Assembly: GCA_027353395.1 (NCBI GenBank)
Contig: DAIEHU010000004.1
Span: 1-24,772 of the forward strand
Reading direction: 5' to 3'
DNA: 24,772 bases
From: Desulfobacteraceae bacterium
GTDB lineage: Bacteria > Desulfobacterota > Desulfobacteria > Desulfobacterales > Desulfosalsimonadaceae
The notes under the pieces were generated by a model. That model did not search any database, was not told where the DNA came from, and worked only from the letters and a program-made list of their open reading frames with translations. Numbering within the stretch: position 1 is the first letter of the stretch; each line of letters starts with the position of its first letter. The position numbers and the translations under genes are program-made. Shown piece after piece: positions 16,964 to 24,344 of the stretch.

Positions 16964-19072
16964 TTATCCGCTCGTGGTTTTCATATTCGCCATCAGCGCC
17001 ATCACGCTTGGAAACGCCAAAAGATTGGTGTGGGGCAGGAATAAGGAAGAAGTGAATGCTTCCATGAACTGGTTATTGGTGGAAAAATCCACATAGGTCA
17101 TCCGGTTGCACACATCCAGGGCCTCCTTGCGGAAGGATTCGGAAAGCAGCGCCATATAAGCGCCTGCAATGGCGCTGTTGCCCACGTATTGGAATTTGGC
17201 TTTGTCGATATCCGGTAAAAGCCCGATGATTATGGCTTTGTCCAGGTCCAAAAACTGGCCGAAACCGCCGGCGATAATCACCTGATCAATGGATGAAAAA
17301 TCAAGCCCCGCCTGATCGAGCAGCACCTGGAATCCCGCATACACCGCGCCTTTGCTCCGGATTATATTGCCGATATCCGATTCCAGAAACACAATATCCT
17401 GATCAACGCCGGTTTCTTCTTCAAATACAAGAATATAGGCGGGTTCATCCCCCTGCTTGACCATCCGGGGATGGGGAGCAGTGGCGCTGAATTTGCCGTT
17501 TGCCTGAATCACGCCCTTTAAAAACAATTCGGAAATCAGATCAATCATGCCGGAGCCGCAAATCCCTCTGGCCGGGACGTCTCCCACCACCGACACCGTA
17601 GCCGCCCAGGTTACCGGGTCAATGGTCACTTTTTCAATGGCGCCGTCCTCGGCCCGCATCCCCCATCGGACACCACCGCCTTCAAACGCCGGGCCCGCGG
17701 AACAGGAAGCGGTAAGCAGCCAGTCCCGGTTTCCCAGAACGATTTCGCCGTTGGTGCCCACATCGATAAACAGGGTGATCCCTTCCCGCCGGTGCAGGCC
17801 GGTAAAGATGAGTCCGGACACAATATCGCCGCCCACATAGCTTGCCGGCCCAGGCATGACAAAAACCGCGGCAATGGGATTCACCCCAAGCCCTATATCG
17901 CCGGCCCGGAGAACCGGAAACGCGGATACCGAAGGGACATAGGGCTCGCGGCGGATATGGCGCGGCTCTATTTCCAGGATCAGATGGGTCATGGTGGTGT
18001 TTCCCGCCAGCGCCACATTATCGATGGCATCACGGGACACGCCCGCGCTGTCAACGGCTTCGTTAATCAGGCCGTTGATGGTGGCGAGCCCCATGCGGCT
18101 CAGCTTTTTCACCCCGTCTTTTTCCGCGCAGATAATCCGGTTGATGACATCGTCGCCGCAGGCTGCCTGCCGGTTGTGGCTGGAAGTGGCGGCAAGAACC
18201 GATCCATCGGCCATGTCAACAAGATACACCACGATGGATGTGGTGCCGATGTCAATGGCCAGACCCAGGGACCGGATGCCGTTCGTACCCGGAATTACCC
18301 GGACGATTTCACTGGAATAGCGTTTTTTCACCACGGACGCCGTCACCTTCCAGTTGTCATCTCGCATTGCCGCCGCCAGCTCCCGCATAACCGAAAGCCC
18401 CGTGGTCATCCGGGAGGTATCGCACCCGGCCTTGGCCAGTCCCCGGAACAACCGGTCAAAATCACTCACGGCATCATCCAGGGTTGGCGGTTGAAGCGTG
18501 AGGGGCATATTTTTCAACATGGGCGTAATTTCCGGCACCAGCCCTTTCATGCGATCCGTGGCCGTCTGCCCCATGCCCGCGATTTTCATCTTCTTTTCAA
18601 TGGTTTCTTCGGGAATTTTTACCGTCACATGGCTGTGAACGGTTTTTTGGCATGCCAGGATATAATTCTTTCCCTTTTCCACCGGACTGAGCAAAGGGGA
18701 ATCCGGGCCTTCCACCGCTCCGGACGCCAGGACCAGTTTACATTTGCCGCACGCGCCTTTTCCGTTGCAGGAAGCGTTCAACGGCACTTCCGCAGCCACC
18801 GCCGCCTCCAGAAGGGTTGCGCCCTCAGGCGCCATGATTTCCTTCTGATCCGGCAGGAACATCACCTTGAAAAGAGCTGCTTTATCGGCTTCAGCCCGAT
18901 CCGAGGCTTCACGAGCGGCCTGTTTTTCCATAAACCAGATGGGGCAGGATGTCCGGAATTTGCAGTGGATTTTCGGATCCCGGCAATGAAGGCAGTCCTC
19001 GCACATATACACATTGTGTTTCATGCAGAGAAAAGCGGTTTCCCTGTCCGGATGATTCACACATTTTCCCAT
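16964..19072 (-). CDS. Zinc-motif / [2Fe-2S] ferredoxin / ASKHA (RACo-like, DUF4445) protein
   Basis: This 702-residue protein has three parts. Residues 4-43 are Cys/His-rich and fit a B-box-like zinc pattern (C4, H7, C16, C24, C27, H36, with extra H19, C30, C37, C43). Residues 68-155 form a plant-type [2Fe-2S] ferredoxin domain with C102, C108, C111 and C141. From about 268 on is the ASKHA ATPase domain with LAIDIGTTSIVVY, LAGNTTMTHL, FIDVGTNGEIVLG, CSAGPAFEGGG, GICGSGMIDL and IAGGFGQFLD. The last two parts are the layout of RACo/RamA-type activators that reduce corrinoid proteins with ATP. The ribosome binding site AAGGAG is 6 bases before the ATG, and the gene starts 10 bases after the flavoprotein stop. 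No corrinoid protein or methyltransferase is nearby, so its target may differ from that of RACo. Confidence 0.88.
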   Translation of the reverse strand: MGKCVNHPDRETAFLCMKHNVYMCEDCLHCRDPKIHCKFRTSCPIWFMEKQAAREASDRAEADKAALFKVMFLPDQKEIMAPEGATLLEAAVAAEVPLNASCNGKGACGKCKLVLASGAVEGPDSPLLSPVEKGKNYILACQKTVHSHVTVKIPEETIEKKMKIAGMGQTATDRMKGLVPEITPMLKNMPLTLQPPTLDDAVSDFDRLFRGLAKAGCDTSRMTTGLSVMRELAAAMRDDNWKVTASVVKKRYSSEIVRVIPGTNGIRSLGLAIDIGTTSIVVYLVDMADGSVLAATSSHNRQAACGDDVINRIICAEKDGVKKLSRMGLATINGLINEAVDSAGVSRDAIDNVALAGNTTMTHLILEIEPRHIRREPYVPSVSAFPVLRAGDIGLGVNPIAAVFVMPGPASYVGGDIVSGLIFTGLHRREGITLFIDVGTNGEIVLGNRDWLLTASCSAGPAFEGGGVRWGMRAEDGAIEKVTIDPVTWAATVSVVGDVPARGICGSGMIDLISELFLKGVIQANGKFSATAPHPRMVKQGDEPAYILVFEEETGVDQDIVFLESDIGNIIRSKGAVYAGFQVLLDQAGLDFSSIDQVIIAGGFGQFLDLDKAIIIGLLPDIDKAKFQYVGNSAIAGAYMALLSESFRKEALDVCNRMTYVDFSTNNQFMEAFTSSLFLPHTNLLAFPSVMALMANMKTTSG

Positions 19073-19082
19073 GACCCGCTCC

Positions 19083-20423
19083 TTAAATTTTTTTCAGCAT
19101 CTGGTTGGCTGCCGTCAGCAAGGGATCCCACACAGGCCCAAACGGCGGGGCGTAGGCCAAATCGCTCTGCGCAAACTGTTCGATAGTCATCTTGTTGTGC
19201 AATGCCACAGCTACGGCATTGATTCGGTGAGCAACCCCTTCTCTGCCCACCATCTGAACCCCCAGCAGACGGCCGGATTTTTGATCCGCAACCATGTGAA
19301 CCCATATATCGGATGCTCCGGGATGGGAATGGGCGCGGGATCGCGCTTTGATGGTTTCAGATACCGGAAGAAAACCGGCATGTTTTGACTCTTTTTCGTT
19401 AAGGCCGGTGCGTGCGATTTCACAGTCAAATACTTTTACCACGGCCGTTCCGCAGACTCCCGGCAACTCCGCCGGTTTTCCGGTGATGGTGTCTGCAACC
19501 GCCCACCCTCCCCGGTTTGCCCGAAGTGCAAGCGGTATCCATGTTTTTTGGCCGGTCACGACATGAAATGCATCCGCGCAATCGCCGGCGGCGTAAATAT
19601 TGGGAATTGACGTTTGCAACAGTTTATCCACGGCGATGGCCTGCTGGGGGCCCAAAGCAGCGCCTGCTTTGGCAGCAATTTCACTGTTTGGTTTTATGCC
19701 GATGGCAAACAGCACCATATCGGCATCCAGAGAAAGGCTGGGGCTCGAAGCCCTCAGCCTGCCGGCGCAGGAATCCACCTGTTCCACGTCATGGCCAAAA
19801 TGCAGTTCGACGCCATGGGATACGACTTCTTTTTGGACAATATCCGCGAGCGCCGCATCCATCCATGGCAAAAATACCGGTCCGGGTTTGATTATATCTA
19901 CTTGAATGGCGCGCGTTCTGAGCGCTTCGCACATTTCCAGCGCGATAAATCCCATGCCGACAATCACCACTCGTTTGACATTCTGATTGGCGATATAGGC
20001 TTTCAGTTTCCGGCCATGATCAAGGCTTTTCAGCGCCATCACGCCGGGAAGGCTTTTCCCCGGAATATCCGGAACAATAGGGGCCCCGCCAGTTGCGATT
20101 AACAGCCTGTCATAGGGAAACGAAAACGGCTGGCCCTGGCCTGAAACACCGGACACCGTCTGGTCCAAGGGGGAGATGGATTCCGCCAAATGCCCGGTGA
20201 GCAGGTTGATGCCCTGTTTTTCCCTGAAAACAGAGGCCGGACGAGCCACCAGGTCATCCATGTTGCGCTCCGCATCCGCTATATTATAGGGCATGCCGCA
20301 AGCGCTGTAGGAAACATCATGGGATTTTTCCAGAACCGTGACATTCAGCTCCGGCAGGTTGCGTTTGGCCCGGCTGGCGGCGCTCATTCCCGCAGCATCC
20401 CCGCCGATGATCAGAAAATTCAT
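19083..20423 (-). CDS. CoA-disulfide / persulfide reductase-like flavoprotein
   Basis: A pyridine nucleotide-disulfide oxidoreductase of 446 residues. It has an N-terminal FAD site (FLIIGGDAAGMSAAS) and the single redox Cys C42 in SYSACGMPYN, the hallmark of the CoA-disulfide reductase/NADH oxidase/persulfide reductase group. It also has the NAD(P)H-binding VVIVGMGFIALE, the FAD-contact YAAGDCAD, and a C-terminal dimerisation domain ending DLAYAPPFGPVWDPL with the conserved Tyr (Y424). The other Tyr position usual in CoADR (before PGA) appears as AHSHPGA, so CoA specificity is uncertain. There is no fused rhodanese domain. It leads the operon with the ASKHA and MBL genes: AAAGGA lies 6 bases before the ATG, with an extended -10 box upstream. 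Likely role: NAD(P)H-dependent reduction of a low-molecular-weight disulfide or persulfide. Confidence 0.9.
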   Translation of the reverse strand: MNFLIIGGDAAGMSAASRAKRNLPELNVTVLEKSHDVSYSACGMPYNIADAERNMDDLVARPASVFREKQGINLLTGHLAESISPLDQTVSGVSGQGQPFSFPYDRLLIATGGAPIVPDIPGKSLPGVMALKSLDHGRKLKAYIANQNVKRVVIVGMGFIALEMCEALRTRAIQVDIIKPGPVFLPWMDAALADIVQKEVVSHGVELHFGHDVEQVDSCAGRLRASSPSLSLDADMVLFAIGIKPNSEIAAKAGAALGPQQAIAVDKLLQTSIPNIYAAGDCADAFHVVTGQKTWIPLALRANRGGWAVADTITGKPAELPGVCGTAVVKVFDCEIARTGLNEKESKHAGFLPVSETIKARSRAHSHPGASDIWVHMVADQKSGRLLGVQMVGREGVAHRINAVAVALHNKMTIEQFAQSDLAYAPPFGPVWDPLLTAANQMLKKI

Positions 20424-20459
20424 TAATTATCCTTTAAATATAAATAGTTCATTAATTAT
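20419..20459. repeat. 12-bp direct repeat spanning start codon and -10 box
   Basis: TTCATTAATTAT occurs at 20419-20430 and again at 20448-20459, identical over 12 bp with a 29-bp period. One copy covers the CoADR start codon and the other overlaps its TATAAT box. It could be a paired regulator site, though the sequence is AT-rich and simple. Confidence 0.5.
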
Positions 20460-20463
20460 ACCA
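20455..20463 (-). promoter_or_regulatory. Extended -10 promoter of the CoADR operon
   Basis: On the minus strand TGGTATAAT occupies 20463-20455: a perfect TATAAT with the TGn extension. No good -35 lies 17 bp upstream, as is common for extended -10 promoters. Transcription would begin near 20448, giving a leader of about 25 bases that contains the AAAGGA ribosome binding site for the start at 20423. Confidence 0.6.
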
Positions 20464-20651
20464 TCATGGAAAGGCGCGAAATCCGCAAAGGATTACAACG
20501 CTATGATCTTTGCGCTCCCGGCGTCTCTGCAGTGAAAATTATTCATAAGTCATGGCATGTTGAGCCGTCTTTCACATGCGACATGATGCTAATCCCGTTG
20601 ATCGGTCTTTTCAAGAAATATTCCGATTCTGACGGCGGCTGGAAAACGCCA

Positions 20652-20680
20652 TTGAACATGCGTTTGTATTATGCAATACT
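20652..20680 (+). promoter_or_regulatory. Weak candidate promoter for the amidohydrolase gene
   Basis: TTGAAC at 20652-20657 and AATACT at 20675-20680 are separated by 17 bp, each matching four of six consensus bases. They lie about 40 bp before the ATG at 20722. The divergent interval 20464-20721 shows nothing else gene-like. This is the best, but a weak, candidate. Confidence 0.3.
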
Positions 20681-20721
20681 GAAAATACCCACACCGCTAA
20701 CCTGCCCAAGGAGATACGCCC

Positions 20722-21597
20722 ATGATCATTGACATGCATTATCACCTGGATGAACGCATGGAAACGCTGGACCGTCTGCTGGCCCAGATGGATCACCACC
20801 ATATTGACCGCATCGCCCTGATCGCGCCCATGGTGGCCCCCTTTCATGTGGAAGGAGTGGCCGAAAGCCTGGCCCGGCTGGTCAGGAAACTGCTCACGGG
20901 TTTCTGGCACCGGCTGGGGCTTTTGGCTTATGAGAGCACCGTCACCAAAAACGGCAAGTTCACCATCCTCGGCAAGACATACGCCATTGATGCGCTTCCG
21001 GACAACCGGCTGGTGGCCGAAGCCATCATGTCCCATCCGGACCGGTTTTACGGATGGTGTTTCATCAACCCCGCCAAACAGGATGCGGTGGCGGAGTTGG
21101 AAAAGCACCTGGCCATTCCCGGCTGGATCGGCGTCAAATGCCATCCTTTCTGGCACCGGTATCCGGTTGAAAAACTCGATGACGCGGCGGCCTTTTGTGT
21201 TCAAAAAAGCCTGCCCCTCCTGATTCATCTGGGCGGCAAAAAGGATAACGGCGATTACCGCTATCTGCCCAGCCGGCATCCGGATTTGAAACTCATTTAC
21301 GCCCACGCCGGAATCCCCCACTATCAACGGCTGTGGGATCATATCAAACCGTTGAAAAATGTGTATGTCGATCTGTCGAGCCCCTATCTGGATGAGCCTT
21401 TGCGCCGGGCCGCCGTCGCCGCCCTGGGGCCTGACAAATGCCTGTATGGAACGGACGGGCCTTTCGGATATCCGGATGCGGCCGGCCACGGCTATGATCA
21501 TGGCGCGATCCTGGCCGAAATCGACCGTCTGCCGGTTCCGGCAACGGCAAAAGAAGGAATACTGGGAAAAAATTTCAAGTATCTGGCAGGTCTGTAA
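20722..21597 (+). CDS. Amidohydrolase family protein (amidohydrolase 2, TIM barrel)
   Basis: This 291-residue metal-dependent hydrolase has the opening D4-x-H6-x-H8 motif (IIDMHYHLDE), VKCHP with H141, LIHLGG with H169, YAHAGIPH with H195 and the catalytic-type Asp D245 in LYGTDGPFGYP. These fit the PF04909 amidohydrolase/decarboxylase-like superfamily, which includes ACMSD-related decarboxylases and lactone or amide hydrolases. The substrate cannot be read from sequence. It is cytosolic, with no signal peptide. AAGGAG lies 8 bases before the ATG. It is the first gene of a plus-strand pair with the DsrE2-like gene and is divergent from the CoADR operon, so co-regulation through the 300-bp interval is possible. 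Confidence 0.88.
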   Translation: MIIDMHYHLDERMETLDRLLAQMDHHHIDRIALIAPMVAPFHVEGVAESLARLVRKLLTGFWHRLGLLAYESTVTKNGKFTILGKTYAIDALPDNRLVAEAIMSHPDRFYGWCFINPAKQDAVAELEKHLAIPGWIGVKCHPFWHRYPVEKLDDAAAFCVQKSLPLLIHLGGKKDNGDYRYLPSRHPDLKLIYAHAGIPHYQRLWDHIKPLKNVYVDLSSPYLDEPLRRAAVAALGPDKCLYGTDGPFGYPDAAGHGYDHGAILAEIDRLPVPATAKEGILGKNFKYLAGL

Positions 21598-21633
21598 TTT
21601 TTATCCAACACTATTCAAAAAGGAAACATCGCG

Positions 21634-22083
21634 ATGGAAAATCAGAACCCAAAACAATCGGCTGCATTCATCACCTCCAAAGACACCCTGGACGGGGCGT
21701 ATCCTGGGCTGACCCTGGGCATCAACGCGCGGCGGCTGGGCATGGAGGCATCAATATTCTATACGTTCATGGGATTGAACGTCATCCGCAAGGGCTGGAT
21801 AGACAAAGCCAAATTCCAGCCGCCCGGCTTTATGGGCGCGATCCCCGGCATGTCCGCCATCGCCACATGGATGATGAAAGGGAAAATGGAAAAAGCCAAT
21901 ATTCCGAATCTCCCGGATCTCCAGGAAATGGCCGCTATCGAAGGGGTCAGGTTTGTCGCCTGTAAAATGACGACGGACATGATGGGCTTCACTCAAAAAG
22001 ATTTCATCGACGGCGTCATCATCCAGACTGCCGAGGAATTCCTGAAATACGCCATGGGTTGCAGGTTAATGATGTACACATAA
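21634..22083 (+). CDS. DsrE2-like (DsrE/DsrF/DrsH family) sulfur-carrier-like protein
   Basis: This 149-residue protein resembles the DsrE/DsrF/DrsH-like family once labelled peroxiredoxin-like. It has a Rossmann-type opening (SAAFITSKDTLDGAYPGLTLG), a hydrophobic ASIFYTFMGLNVI strand/helix, a Gly/Met-rich middle (FMGAIPGMSAIATWMMKGKM), and the signature VACKMTTDMMGFTQKDFIDGV with C110, followed by AEEFLKYA. Family members of this kind are proposed to carry or transfer sulfane sulfur on the conserved Cys and are often fused or adjacent to rhodanese or CoA-disulfide reductase proteins. C143 is a second Cys. AAGGA precedes the ATG, and it follows the amidohydrolase by 36 bases. The hydrophobic middle may allow membrane association. 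Confidence 0.88.
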   Translation: MENQNPKQSAAFITSKDTLDGAYPGLTLGINARRLGMEASIFYTFMGLNVIRKGWIDKAKFQPPGFMGAIPGMSAIATWMMKGKMEKANIPNLPDLQEMAAIEGVRFVACKMTTDMMGFTQKDFIDGVIIQTAEEFLKYAMGCRLMMYT

Positions 22084-22086
22084 TAA

Positions 22087-22108
22087 ATGCGGATTTTCTC
22101 ATCCGCGT
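22087..22108 (+). terminator. Stem-loop after the DsrE2-like gene, possible terminator
   Basis: GCGGAT (22089-22094) and ATCCGC (22101-22106) pair around a 6-base loop, extended by one T-G and one A-T pair to 8 bp. Only a short T run (CTTTT) follows some bases later, so termination would be weak. It starts four bases after the stop codon and lies before the predicted next promoter. Confidence 0.4.
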
Positions 22109-22148
22109 GGATCTTTTCCGGCGCGGAATAACTGAAAGCTCATTCGGT

Positions 22149-22177
22149 TTGCCAAATTCTTTTTCTGCTGATAATAT
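22149..22177 (+). promoter_or_regulatory. Probable promoter of the cNMP-PilZ gene, possibly leaderless
   Basis: TTGCCA (22149-22154, five of six -35 bases) and TAATAT (22172-22177, four of six -10 bases) have the ideal 17-bp spacer. Transcription should start about 7 bases after the -10, at 22184-22185, which is the ATG of the downstream gene. No Shine-Dalgarno is present before that ATG, consistent with a leaderless mRNA or with readthrough from the genes upstream. Confidence 0.5.
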
Positions 22178-22184
22178 CCTGGAC

Positions 22185-23222
22185 ATGGATAAAAAAACAT
22201 CGATTAACAACAATACGGGATCGCCTGATGAAGACAATGGCGATCTGCTTGTAAGAACGCTGCTGAATGGAATTGCGCAATATGCAAACCAGAAAAATTT
22301 TGCAAAAGCGGAAAGACTCCGGGAAGAGCTGATCAAAGCATCGCCCAAGGCGGTCAGGGCAATTGTCAAATCCGGCGAGATCATTGAGCAGAAAAAAGCC
22401 GAAAGCATGGACCCGAGACTCATCAAGCCCTGGGCGGATCTGTTTAATAAATTCAACACCAGCGAAGCCGCGGCCTTTTATTATGCGCTTAAAACATTTA
22501 TCGCAAAACCCAATCAACCGGTTTTTCAACAGGGGAGCTGTGATAACCGATTGTATTTTATTCAGACAGGCTCTTTGAAGTTAAAATATTTTGACTATGA
22601 GCTAAAAAAAAATGTCGTCATCACCACTTTGAAAAAAGGCGACGTCACGGGCATCGAGGCATTCTTCACATTTACCAATCACACCACAAACCTGGTCGCT
22701 GTCGAAGAATCGGTGATCAGCTACCTGGATAAAGATGCCTATCAAAAAATACTGACCGGCCATCATACGATCGAAGCCAAATTATGCGCGTATTGCGACT
22801 CCAAAAAAATCAATTATTTCCAGAACGCACCCGCGCCTCCGGCGCGTCGGGCCCATGAGCGATATAAAGCGAATCTGACGGGCCACGTGCAGCGAATCGA
22901 TCAAAACGGGAATCTGTTAAAGGACATTTCCGACATCCGGATTGTGGATCTGTCCTCCGGCGGACTCTGTTATATCATGAACCATATCCAGATCGGCGAT
23001 GCGGCGAATCTTCACAACAGCAAGGTTCAGATAACCTCGGCGTATCAAAAATATTCGTTATCGTATGAATTAAAAAAAACCGGCAAGGTCGTGTCTTTGA
23101 AATTTTTTCCCCATGGAGAATGCTCGGTTCACATCCAGTTTGAAGACCTTCTGGACGAATCAACCGTGATGGAAATCGCAAAACACACGGACGTTACGGC
23201 ATATCTGGACTTGCTCGTTTAA
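22185..23222 (+). CDS. cNMP-fold plus PilZ domain protein (predicted c-di-GMP receptor)
   Basis: From ATG 22185 the protein has 345 residues. Residues about 18-75 are helical and charged. Residues about 108-190 form a cyclic-nucleotide-binding fold (PVFQQGSCDNRLYFIQTGSLKLKYF, then LKKGDVTGIEAFF), but without the Arg-containing phosphate cassette needed for cAMP. From about 220 is a PilZ domain with RxxxR (R222, R226 in RRAHERYK) and DxSxxG (D255, S257, G260 in VDLSSGG), the residues that bind c-di-GMP. There is no helix-turn-helix, so it is not a classical Crp regulator. The open frame extends upstream to TTG 22059, overlapping the DsrE2-like gene, but those codons look noncoding. The HD-GYP gene follows 29 bases later. 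Likely role: a c-di-GMP-responsive effector or adaptor. Confidence 0.85.
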   Translation: MDKKTSINNNTGSPDEDNGDLLVRTLLNGIAQYANQKNFAKAERLREELIKASPKAVRAIVKSGEIIEQKKAESMDPRLIKPWADLFNKFNTSEAAAFYYALKTFIAKPNQPVFQQGSCDNRLYFIQTGSLKLKYFDYELKKNVVITTLKKGDVTGIEAFFTFTNHTTNLVAVEESVISYLDKDAYQKILTGHHTIEAKLCAYCDSKKINYFQNAPAPPARRAHERYKANLTGHVQRIDQNGNLLKDISDIRIVDLSSGGLCYIMNHIQIGDAANLHNSKVQITSAYQKYSLSYELKKTGKVVSLKFFPHGECSVHIQFEDLLDESTVMEIAKHTDVTAYLDLLV

Positions 23223-23251
23223 CCGAATAATATCCAAGGAGAACGCCTGTC

Positions 23252-24325
23252 ATGGAAAAAACGCATACGGAGAAATCCGGCAAAACCACCACTAAAAGCC
23301 AAAAAATCCTGATCGTGGATGATGAACAATCCATCCGGAACTTGCTGAAACAGATACTGGAAAGGGAAGGATATGATTGTGAACTCGCCGAAGATGCTGA
23401 AAAAGCAGTCATTCTCTTATCCGTAAAAAAATTTGACCTCATCATCAGCGATGTGCAAATGCCCGGAAAATCGGGAATAGAGTTATTGGAAGAGATTAAA
23501 ACCCTGCACCCGCACCTGGCGACCCTTCTGATTTCCGGCCATACGGACAATCAGACCGCAAAATCGGCCATATTGAAAGGCGCCATTGATTTTCTTGTGA
23601 AACCCTTCCAGAAAAATCAGGTATTGATCAGTGTCGCCAATGCCCTCCGGCGAAGAGCCCTGGATCTCCAAAGCCAATTTGAAGTCCAGAACCTTGAATC
23701 CATCATCAATGACCAGACCCAGGATCTGCTGGATGCCAATGACCGGTTGAACCGCATCTTGACCAACACGGTAAAAGCCATGTCGCTGGCCTTGGAATCA
23801 AGAGATCCATACACCGCCGGGCATCAGCAGCGCGTGGCGAGTATTTCGGCAGCCATTGCCCAAAAAATGGGTTTTAACGATGAACGGATAGAATACCTCA
23901 AAATGGCCGGCATGATTCATGATATCGGCAAAATTTCCGTCCCGGCGGAAATTCTCTGCAAGCCGACCCGGCTGTCAAAAGCGGAGTTCGAAATCATCAA
24001 GGAGCACCCGCTGACCGGATACAGAATTTTAAAGGAGATTGATTTCCCTTATCCGCTTGCCAAAATGGTTTATCAGCACCATGAACGCATAGACGGTTCG
24101 GGATATCCGCAAGGACTGGCTGGAGATCAAATTCTCATGGAGTCAAAAATCCTTGCGGTCACCGATGTGGTGGAGGCAATGGCTTCCCATCGGCCCTACC
24201 GGTCCGCGCTTGGCATTGATGTCGCGCTGGATGAAATCGTCAAAAACAAGGGCCGGAGTTTTGATCCGGAAGTGGTTGAGACATGCTGTGAACTGTTCCG
24301 GAACAATGAGATGACGCTGAATTAA
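23252..24325 (+). CDS. Response regulator with HD-GYP c-di-GMP phosphodiesterase domain
   Basis: 357 residues. The receiver domain (about 17-125) has the acidic pair D23/D24 in LIVDDEQ, phospho-acceptor D67 in ISDVQMPG, and K117 in LVKPF. A coiled linker (about 135-170) leads into an HD-GYP domain with H191, H223-D224 in MIHDIGKISVP, H252 in KEHPLTGYRIL, HHERIDGSGYP from H276, and D304 in ILAVTDVVEAM. All metal ligands and the GYP motif are present, so phosphorylation-controlled hydrolysis of c-di-GMP is predicted. A ribosome binding site (AAGGAG, 10 bases) precedes the ATG. The PilZ gene upstream and the membrane sensor downstream suggest a signalling set. Confidence 0.95.
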   Translation: MEKTHTEKSGKTTTKSQKILIVDDEQSIRNLLKQILEREGYDCELAEDAEKAVILLSVKKFDLIISDVQMPGKSGIELLEEIKTLHPHLATLLISGHTDNQTAKSAILKGAIDFLVKPFQKNQVLISVANALRRRALDLQSQFEVQNLESIINDQTQDLLDANDRLNRILTNTVKAMSLALESRDPYTAGHQQRVASISAAIAQKMGFNDERIEYLKMAGMIHDIGKISVPAEILCKPTRLSKAEFEIIKEHPLTGYRILKEIDFPYPLAKMVYQHHERIDGSGYPQGLAGDQILMESKILAVTDVVEAMASHRPYRSALGIDVALDEIVKNKGRSFDPEVVETCCELFRNNEMTLN

Positions 24326-24344
24326 ATAAATCAAGGTATTCCCC

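Noticed and set aside
16043..17044. Plus-strand open frame (333 codons) opposite the MBL gene
   Set aside because: Antisense to a gene with intact metal-site motifs; the translation has no family resemblance and spans the boundary between two minus-strand genes.
17792..19186. Long plus-strand open frame (464 codons) opposite the ASKHA gene
   Set aside because: It is the antisense shadow of a clearly conserved coding gene, is rich in His/Arg/Gly with no recognisable domain, and has no ribosome binding site support.
20424..20452. Short upstream open frame (ATG at 20452) whose stop overlaps the CoADR start as TAATG
   Set aside because: The predicted transcription start is near 20448, so this ATG would not be on the mRNA; it arises from the direct repeat.
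20466..20732. 88-codon plus-strand open frame before the amidohydrolase
   Set aside because: It covers the divergent promoter interval and runs past the amidohydrolase start; no family features.
20611..21501. Minus-strand open frame (296 codons) opposite the amidohydrolase
   Set aside because: The plus-strand protein has all the amidohydrolase metal ligands and a good ribosome binding site; the opposite frame is a compositional shadow.
22059..22184. TTG-initiated 42-residue N-terminal extension of the cNMP-PilZ protein
   Set aside because: It overlaps the DsrE2-like gene, the stem-loop and the predicted promoter, and has no domain character; the start at 22185 is preferred.
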